From NCBI GenBank assembly GCA_036927565.1, contig JAYESD010000009.1, positions 155,022,929 through 155,086,928 on the forward strand: DNA of 64,000 bases. The letters are read 5' to 3'. Each line of letters starts with the position of its first letter. Positions within the stretch are counted from its first letter, which is position 1. Positions 58,246 to 64,000 of this stretch are shown here, piece after piece. The notes beneath the pieces are model-generated. The model saw nothing but the letters and a program-made list of their open reading frames with translations. It was not told the DNA's origin and ran no database searches. Both the position numbers and the translations under genes were made by a program. Origin of the DNA: Tuctoria greenei. Its lineage: Eukaryota > Streptophyta > Magnoliopsida > Poales > Poaceae.

Positions 58246-59621
58246 TGTAAGGATCGAAACGCCCAAGAGGGGGGGTGAATTGGGCTTTCTTTCAAATTTT
58301 AAGACGATTAAGAACTAACAACTTAAAGCCCAATTCCCTATGCAGTTAAACTTATGCAATCAATGTAAATTAAAGTTGCGGAATGAAGATTGCATAAGAG
58401 TAAAAGGGAGAGGGATGCAAACGCTCGAAGGGACACGGAGTTTATCCCGTGGTTCGGTAAGATCACAAGGATCTTCCTACGTCCACGTTGTGGCACCCAC
58501 CGAAGGGTTTTGCCACTCCCAAGTCACCGAGACTAGGGGCTTCTTCACTATTCTTCTCCGTTCGCCAACCTTGGCAAGGTGGAGCTCAAGCCTTGTACAC
58601 TTTTGGGATCCTCCGGGCTTCCACAATCCTCTTGGCAAGCTCTGGAAGTAGCACACACCAAGGGTCACTCCCTTTGGGCTCTCACTACACTAGAGACTCC
58701 AATCACCAAGAATGGAGGCACCCAAGCACTATCTCTAGCTAGTTCTAGCCTATTTCTTGGTGTACAAATGATGAACAATGATGTGAAAGTGATTGCTCTA
58801 TTGCTTGAATGCTCTAGGATGTGTAGAGTATGTCTGGGCTTCAAGTCTTGTCGATTTGACAGGTTGAAGGGGTATAAATAGCCAGCCTCCACGAGATAGC
58901 CGTTGGAAAAGTAGGCTGACATCACTTGTCTGCGAACACCGGATGATCCGATGTCTCCCCTTCAGTTATCATCGGTCAAAGCCAAATTAGCTGATGTCAC
59001 TGTGTCAGATATGACCGTTGTTAGACCGATGTTGATCTCTCTATTCATCGGATGATCCGGTGGCTCTTCCTCCAGAATTTTGCTTGATCTTAAGGCTCAC
59101 TGGAGTGATTGACCGATGTATGTCTTCTTCACATCGGATGATCCGGTGCTTCTCTTGGTCCAATGGTATTGCAATCTGTGATGATGGACCGATGCACTGA
59201 GCCACTCACATCGGATGATCCGGTGAGTGCATTTTTCTGAGGTCTTCTTCTTCAGTTGAACCAATTCGACCGATGCAGTCAACTTCAAGACCATCGGATG
59301 ATCCGGTGTGTTCAACTTGTTGACTTCGAGTTGTTTTGAGTTGTTCTTTTGGAATTTTGAACTCGTGACCTCTTTGACATTTGTTTGAAGTGTTGTTTTG
59401 ATTGTCTTCAAGCATTGAGTGATATCAAGTTAGAGCTTTCACTTCTTGTCTTCATATGATTTGATTTGATCTCATTCGTTGATTTTATATGGGTCTCCAA
59501 TGTAATTTTGATTTTATTTGATTGAGTGTCATTGAGACCTTGCATTCACAAATTCATTAGTAATATCGAATGGTTGTCATTAATCACCGAAACCGTACCT
59601 CATGGGGCCTAGATGCTTTCA
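58246..59621 (-). repeat. 3' LTR of element F (1,376 bp)
   Basis: TG...CA ends (TGTAAGGATC...GATGCTTTCA) next to the tract ATCTCCCCCTTTTT. Contains five regularly spaced CATCGGATGATCCGGTG-type motifs (58937-59309). An AT-rich TATAAATAG/CTATTTATA box lies near 58870. Confidence 0.85.
58937..59309. repeat. Five spaced CATCGGATGATCCGGTG motifs in the element F LTR
   Basis: Copies near 58937, 59046, 59132, 59208 and 59292. The last four starts are 76-86 bases apart. Each carries near-palindromic CGGATGATCCG, and most units also hold a partner GACCGATG 20-35 bases away. The intervening sequence is not conserved, so this is a motif array rather than a simple tandem repeat. Confidence 0.88.
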
Positions 59622-59945
59622 ATCTCCCCCTTTTTGGTGATTGATGACAACACAATAATTTAAAGCGCAATGATAATGAATTTTATGATAATACTCAAGA
59701 ATATATGCAATGAATACAACATAGGATACATTAAGCTTGTAAAACGCATAAGAGATTTGGGCGAAAAACTCAATCGATTAAAATCATAAGCAAATGAGAC
59801 AAGCGAAAGAGTGCTTAATTAAAATTACAAAAGAGTGCTCAAGCATGAATACAAAGGATAAGCACACACACACTCACTCCCCCTAACCACGTACTCCCCC
59901 TGAGACTGCTACTCCCCCTGACTCTCCTACATCTTCTCCCCCTTT
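59622..59945 (-). other. Polypurine tract and additional PPT-like tracts of element F
   Basis: The tract adjoining the LTR is ATCTCCCCCTTTTT (sense strand AAAAAGGGGGAGAT). Four more CTCCCCCT tracts lie at about 59876, 59893, 59911 and 59935, just after the extra ORF. Element B has a similar set. Confidence 0.75.
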
Positions 59946-59977
59946 GGCATCAAGACACCAAAAAGGGATCAGAACGC

Positions 59978-62149
59978 CTACTGACCCTGAGAGCTAGGCG
60001 CGAGGACGAACTGAGCACTGTCGCAGTCGTCGGAGCTGGAGTCGCCGGTCGAAGGAGCTGCCGGAGCGGTGGGAACTGGAGGGTCCGCTGCCGGTGCTGG
60101 AGGAGAGGGAGCAGGTACTGAAGATGCTGGAGGAGCTGGAGGAAGTGGAGCGCTCACCACGGACGCCGGTGTCTGCTGGAACAAGGTCGTCGCCGGCAGT
60201 GGTGAGTGAATCGGTGCGCTAGGTGCCAGAAGTGGTGACATGCTGATCGAAGGGATAGGAGTAGTAGGCACCTGAGCGACACCTGGAGCCAGTCCCAGTC
60301 CAGGCTGCTGTGAAGGAAGGGCGATCCCGGTCTGAGTATAAAGGTTGGTGATCAACCCTAGGATCCCCATCATGGCCTGCTGGGTCTGCTGCTGCTGGTC
60401 GAGGGTACGGCGGTGCATCTGATCGACCAGGTTGGTGAACCGGTCCGTATCCTCTCGCCTCTGACGGGCGATCTCCAGCTGGAGCTCCTGCTGCTGCCGC
60501 TGCAGCTGTGCCAAGTGAGCAGCCTGCTCCGCCCTGGCCTGCTCAGCTGCGAGCCTGTCCTGGCGCTGCTGCTCGATCATCTGCTGGAGAAGCGACGTCA
60601 GCTCAGACGGCTGCGTCACCTGCGCCTCGGACACAGGAGGTGGTGTCGGTGGCGGAGCAGCTGATCCTCCGGCCTCGGCGTCGTGCTGCCTCGGTGAAGG
60701 TGGAGGAGGAGGGAAGTACTCCTCGACACTGTCGTCTGTGTCGCTCTCGGACCAAACGTGCTGTAAATCCTCCCCCTGAGCCTCGGCCTCAGCAAGTCTC
60801 TCGTCCTCCTTCTCGAGGTGAGACCAATCCTCCTCAGTCAAGCGGGCCCTGACCTGGCGCTCAACTGGACGGCCAAGGCGGCGGTCTCCAGGAGCGGACG
60901 CACGGTAGTGACCGAAGCGGGTCACGCTCTCATCAGCAAGTCGGGCCTGTGCTGTATGTCCTCCTGGCACCACCATAGAGCAAATATAACTGATCCAGTG
61001 CCCGTATGCTAGCTGCCTCATCATGCCCACTCCATCTGTAATAACGTCCTCCATCTCGCAGATAATGATATCCACTATATCAAAGTCCATCCCGTTCATT
61101 ATGTAGAACAGGAGGGTCTGCTGGAGACTCGTGAACCCCTCCAAGTAGCCTGACCTCGGCAGGAGCGTGCGGCGCAAGGCGAGGTGCACAATGCGCGCAG
61201 CTGGGGTCAGGAGTGCTGGGACTCTCGGCTGGTCTGGAGAGAACGAGGGGCCAAACAAAGACCGGATCTCGTCCAGCTGCGGTGCTACCCCTCCAGTAAG
61301 TGGCCTCCTCGGTGGATCTGCCTGCCCATAGACCTTCTCGTGAATGCTGGTGTCGTGCAGGTCCAAGCCAAGAATGTGCCCCAGAGTCTGCCTCGAGAGG
61401 TGATAGTGCTGACCATTGAACATGAAAGCGATCGACCTCCTGCCCTCTGAGATGTACAGGGTCGCGTAGAAGACACAGACCCACTCTTCCACATAGGCAC
61501 TCCTCTCATAGTCCAGTAGCTCCACCAAGCCTCTGTATCGCTCAAAGAAGGGGCGGACATCAGTTTCCGCTGCCACTGCAAGCTGCCTCCAGTCCAAGTG
61601 GTTGTGCTGAAAGAGCTTGTGCCCCCGGCGCTTGTAGGTCTCATAGAGAGACGCCTGGGTGACAGTCCAGAAGCGACTGTCAACAAGAAGCTCTCGGGGC
61701 TGTGGGAACCACTCCTCAAGAAGAACACTCCATCTGAGCTTCCGGAGTTGCTTCGCCTTCATCTTCCGGTAGTCCACAAGACGGACTCCTTCACCGACCC
61801 GGACGGCCGTGTCCATCTCATGGATGTCCCTCTCAGCCTCCCTGTCCTCACGACGGTCGGCAGCCGTCGGTCTCGGACGAGGAGCAGCCTCGGCGTGACC
61901 TCCTCGAGTCCGGGCTGAACGCCGGCGGACGAGAGGCGCAACCGGCTCCTCTTCGGCGTCGGAGTCGTCGACCACGGGAGGCGGCCTTGGACGGGCCTCG
62001 CGAATCCTCAACGAACCCCCATGGCCGCGCTCACGCTCCTCGGTGGCGCGAGCGGCCATCAAGGCCTTCTTCTCATCCTGCGAAAGTTTCCGCTTTTTCG
62101 CGGCGGGCTCCGCGATCGCTTTTCCCTTTCCTTTGCGATCACGACCCAT
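59978..62149 (-). CDS. Extra ORF of element F (env position; plant-transposon-associated protein)
   Basis: An uninterrupted 723-codon frame, start ATG at 62149 (MGRDRKGKGKAIAEP). Residues 18-21 are KKRK, a possible nuclear signal, followed by acidic and Arg-rich low-complexity segments to about 110. A folded core follows (about 130-400: SVLLEEWFPQPRELLVDSRF, YVEEWVCVFYATLYIS, FMFNGQHYHLSRQTLGHILG, SGYLEGFTSLQQTLLFYIMN, YGHWISYICSMVV). This resembles the 'putative plant transposon protein' domain found in many LTR-element extra ORFs. A Gln/Glu-rich coiled coil lies at about 515-590 and a Pro/Ala/Ser-rich tail at about 610-705. No signal peptide or transmembrane segment is visible, so it is env-like by position only. 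High GC contrasts with the AT-rich flanks. Function unknown. Confidence 0.85.
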   Translation of the reverse strand: MGRDRKGKGKAIAEPAAKKRKLSQDEKKALMAARATEERERGHGGSLRIREARPRPPPVVDDSDAEEEPVAPLVRRRSARTRGGHAEAAPRPRPTAADRREDREAERDIHEMDTAVRVGEGVRLVDYRKMKAKQLRKLRWSVLLEEWFPQPRELLVDSRFWTVTQASLYETYKRRGHKLFQHNHLDWRQLAVAAETDVRPFFERYRGLVELLDYERSAYVEEWVCVFYATLYISEGRRSIAFMFNGQHYHLSRQTLGHILGLDLHDTSIHEKVYGQADPPRRPLTGGVAPQLDEIRSLFGPSFSPDQPRVPALLTPAARIVHLALRRTLLPRSGYLEGFTSLQQTLLFYIMNGMDFDIVDIIICEMEDVITDGVGMMRQLAYGHWISYICSMVVPGGHTAQARLADESVTRFGHYRASAPGDRRLGRPVERQVRARLTEEDWSHLEKEDERLAEAEAQGEDLQHVWSESDTDDSVEEYFPPPPPSPRQHDAEAGGSAAPPPTPPPVSEAQVTQPSELTSLLQQMIEQQRQDRLAAEQARAEQAAHLAQLQRQQQELQLEIARQRREDTDRFTNLVDQMHRRTLDQQQQTQQAMMGILGLITNLYTQTGIALPSQQPGLGLAPGVAQVPTTPIPSISMSPLLAPSAPIHSPLPATTLFQQTPASVVSAPLPPAPPASSVPAPSPPAPAADPPVPTAPAAPSTGDSSSDDCDSAQFVLAPSSQGQ

Positions 62150-62540
62150 CTTAGCGACGATGGAGCTCGGGAAAACCTAGCGACGGGGGCCGGAGAAGAC
62201 GTGGAGATGCTTCGACGGAGGGAGAGGTGCGGTGGCGATGGTACGTGGGCGCGGGTGGAGCACGGCGGCGGTGCCTACGGCTGCGGCGGCGGCGGCTGCT
62301 GCGGAGGTGGTGCGGTGAGCGGGCACGGGCGGCGGCGGCGCATGGGGAGGCAGCGGCGGCGGTGCTGCGGGTGGAGCACGGCGGCGGCGGCGCGAGGGAA
62401 AGGCGGCGGCGCGCGGGAGAGGTGGCGGCGCGGTGAACGGTGGTCGGCGGCGGCGATCAGGGCGTGAGGCGGCGACGGCGAGAGAGAAATCGGGAGAGAA
62501 AACGAACGGCGGCGGCGCGCGGGTTTAAATAATGGGGCCC
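62150..62540 (-). promoter_or_regulatory. Promoter-like segment and GC-rich leader of the extra ORF
   Basis: Reading the minus strand: CTAGGGTTTGGGCCCC (telo-box plus GGGCCC, about 62536-62551), then TTATTTAAAC (TATA-like, about 62523-62532), then a (GGC)n-rich, purine-containing leader of about 370 bases to the ATG. This arrangement is common in plant nuclear promoters and unusual inside a retrotransposon. Activity is inferred only. Confidence 0.5.
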
Positions 62541-62559
62541 AAACCCTAGCCGTTTTTTA

Positions 62560-62915
62560 AACACCGGATGGACCGATGATAGATGTAGTGAACGTCGGTC
62601 AATTGCAACAGTAAGGATATTCAAGAATTGCTGTTGACATCGGATGCACCGACGATTAGGGTTTTGAACATCGGTCGATTAACACAGTAAGGGTGTTCAA
62701 CCGAGTGATATTGACACCGGATGATCCGACGTTAGAGGGAGGTAGACATCGGTTGAATAGATCACAGTTCCAGAAGAGTGAACATCTGATGGACCGATGT
62801 TTTCCAGAATGAACGCGTCGGATCATTTTAGGTTCTGACAGAGTTTGGCTTTGAAGATTGAACACCTATTTGACCGATGAGGGATTGACAAGGGCATCGG
62901 ATAATCCGATGACAA
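62560..62915. repeat. Second array of ACCGGATG/ACCGATG motifs upstream of the extra ORF
   Basis: About five units pairing (A)CACCGGATG or CATCGGATG with GACCGATG or ATCGGTC, e.g. near 62562, 62638, 62716, 62787 and 62913. They share cores with the LTR array at 58937-59309 but are more degenerate. They lie just upstream of the promoter-like segment on the sense (minus) strand. Confidence 0.75.
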
Positions 62916-64000
62916 CAGAACGAAAACATCCCATATATGTCCTTTGACCAAACAAACAATCGAGGAGAAACACATGTCTTAGGACTTTTTGGGCAACCCC
63001 TTACCCCTCAAGAAGCTAATATGCCAATAGCTTGGCTAGACCTTAACACAAACGGAACACCAAGAAAAATGGAGGAAAAAATATCCAAATAAAATGTAAG
63101 GCCCATGCTTTGTGAGGTAGAGTATGAAGACTACTATCTCAATGAAGCATTTTCCTCTAGGCATTAACGTACCTCACATTTTGTTCTTTCCACCTTATAT
63201 GAGTTGAGATATTGCATTTCAAACAAGTCTCCTTCTCATGAGGTGGGTTCCCCTTTGTGACAATTCTACCGTATGCAATGCCAAACAAATTATAGTGCAA
63301 GAGATTAAATGAGTGCAAGTTTATATGGCAGGGATCATGCAAGGCATGAAGTAAATCTATCTTGCCAAGTTTGAACCTTCCAAAGGCTTCCTCAGGGAAA
63401 ACTACTTCTAGCTTGCCCCTATCCTTTGGGAGTTAGACAAGACCTATATGATATGCTTCCTTACATCAGCATGGCAATTTACATGACGTTAGATGCATCT
63501 AGCACATTTAATTTCTAAGACTAGAAAAGGTTTCTCATTAAGTGCGGGAATGGGGTTTTTAGCTATCTTAACCGCACTTTCATTGTCACAAGGAGAGGCA
63601 CATAATCATACAAACATTCATTTAACATGACATGGGGCCTAGATGCGGAAGGATATAGCAATAGACTATTTATGGAATGGTAATTTGATTTGACAATAGG
63701 GTTACCGTCCATATCCGCGTTGGGCTCCCATTCTCAACTTTCTTCAAGAGGTTCTTGGTAGATTTTCTTTGATGGTGGAGGTCCCCTCTTGAAGTCTCCT
63801 TGTGGACGGTCACGTGTTTTTGACTTTAGGCACCCAAGCTAGCTTTGGTCCTTGTATATGTGATACAAGTGCTTTTGGGACCCAAAGTTGCTTGGGGAGC
63901 TTCCCTTTCATCCCCTTTACGTTCGTGCCAATGAATTTTGCCTTCACCTTAGCACCTACTTTGCTCAACAAATAATAGTGATTTTCAAAGGTAGATGTAT
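62916..64000 (-). other. Non-coding internal part of element F
   Basis: AT-rich sequence without long frames on either strand. No pol text recognised. Probably the interval between pol and the extra ORF. Confidence 0.45.

Larger units (their letters stand above)
49065..64000 (-). mobile_element. Ty3-gypsy chromovirus D2, well preserved, opposite orientation to D1
   Basis: Minus-strand member of the D family: 3' LTR 49065-51880, polypurine tract, pol, gag (start 56440), primer site 56696-56708, and 5' LTR from 56712 to 58245, where copia F is inserted. The rest of the 5' LTR should lie beyond the window. Left flanking pentamer ATTCC (49060-49064) is the predicted target site. Only three lesions were found across gag-pol, so it is clearly younger or less decayed than D1. 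Confidence 0.92.
58246..64000 (-). mobile_element. SIRE-type Copia element F with extra ORF (runs out of window)
   Basis: Left LTR 58246-59621 starts TGTAAGGATCGAAACGCC (similar to element B's TGTAGGATCGAAG). It is followed by polypurine tracts on the minus strand, a minus-strand ORF of 723 codons in the position of the SIRE env-like gene, a promoter-like segment and about 1.1 kb of non-coding sequence at the window edge. Left flank CTCTT (58241-58245) is the predicted target duplication. Pol, gag and 5' LTR must lie beyond 64000, so the Copia/SIRE assignment rests on the LTR start, the PPTs and the extra ORF. Confidence 0.78.

Noticed and set aside
58937..59309. Regularly spaced repeats resembling a CRISPR-like array
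   Set aside because: This is plant nuclear DNA inside an LTR; spacing is irregular, the motif varies and no cas-like genes exist.

Overview
The window is nuclear DNA of a flowering plant, most likely a grass (Poaceae). The evidence is one split plant gene with GT-AG introns, a Stowaway-type MITE, and a dense nest of plant LTR retrotransposons (Copia/SIRE-like, Ty3-gypsy chromovirus) around a CACTA transposon. Only the first ~9 kb looks like gene space; the rest, to 64000, is transposon-derived.

Gene space (1-8.9 kb): a cluster of short palindromic motifs; a small predicted coiled-coil ORF of unknown function (517-897); an apparently intact six-exon histidine-biosynthesis gene, HISN2 (1971-5507, 278 codons, bifunctional PRA-CH/PRA-PH with a likely plastid leader); a 79-bp Stowaway MITE; and a DUF569 (fascin/actin-crosslinking-like) pseudogene with two in-frame stops and a frameshift.

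Transposon nest 1 (8.9-22.7 kb): an old minus-strand Copia element (A), cut within its integrase by a 9.1-kb minus-strand Copia/SIRE-like element (B, 11651-20754, TSD AAAAT). An unassigned LTR-like fragment follows (22.7-23.2 kb).

Transposon nest 2 (23.2-46.6 kb): a plus-strand gypsy chromovirus (D1). Its 5' LTR was invaded by a CACTA element (23799-38165), which itself holds an internally deleted gypsy element (E, 25434-31060, TSD ATTAC). A deletion removed the CACTA right terminus and about 1.36 kb of the D1 LTR. The CACTA carries decayed TNPD-type and Transposase_24-type genes and subterminal repeats with core ACTTACGTCGG. D1 gag-pol is heavily mutated.

Transposon nest 3 (46.6-64 kb): a tiny SMART/TRIM-like element, a truncated second gypsy lineage (LTR, PBS, gag, protease), then a much better preserved minus-strand copy of the D family (D2). 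Its 5' LTR is interrupted by a minus-strand SIRE-type Copia element (F) that runs out of the window. F carries an apparently intact 723-codon extra ORF in the env position, preceded by a promoter-like segment.

The most unusual signal is that several unrelated repeat families carry clusters of short self-complementary motifs: GGACTAGTCC-type in D-family LTRs and fragment H, CATCGGATGATCCGGTG-type in element F (both in the LTR and upstream of the extra ORF), and GTGCGASTCGCAC-type at 155-345. Divergences, ages and expression could not be computed here.
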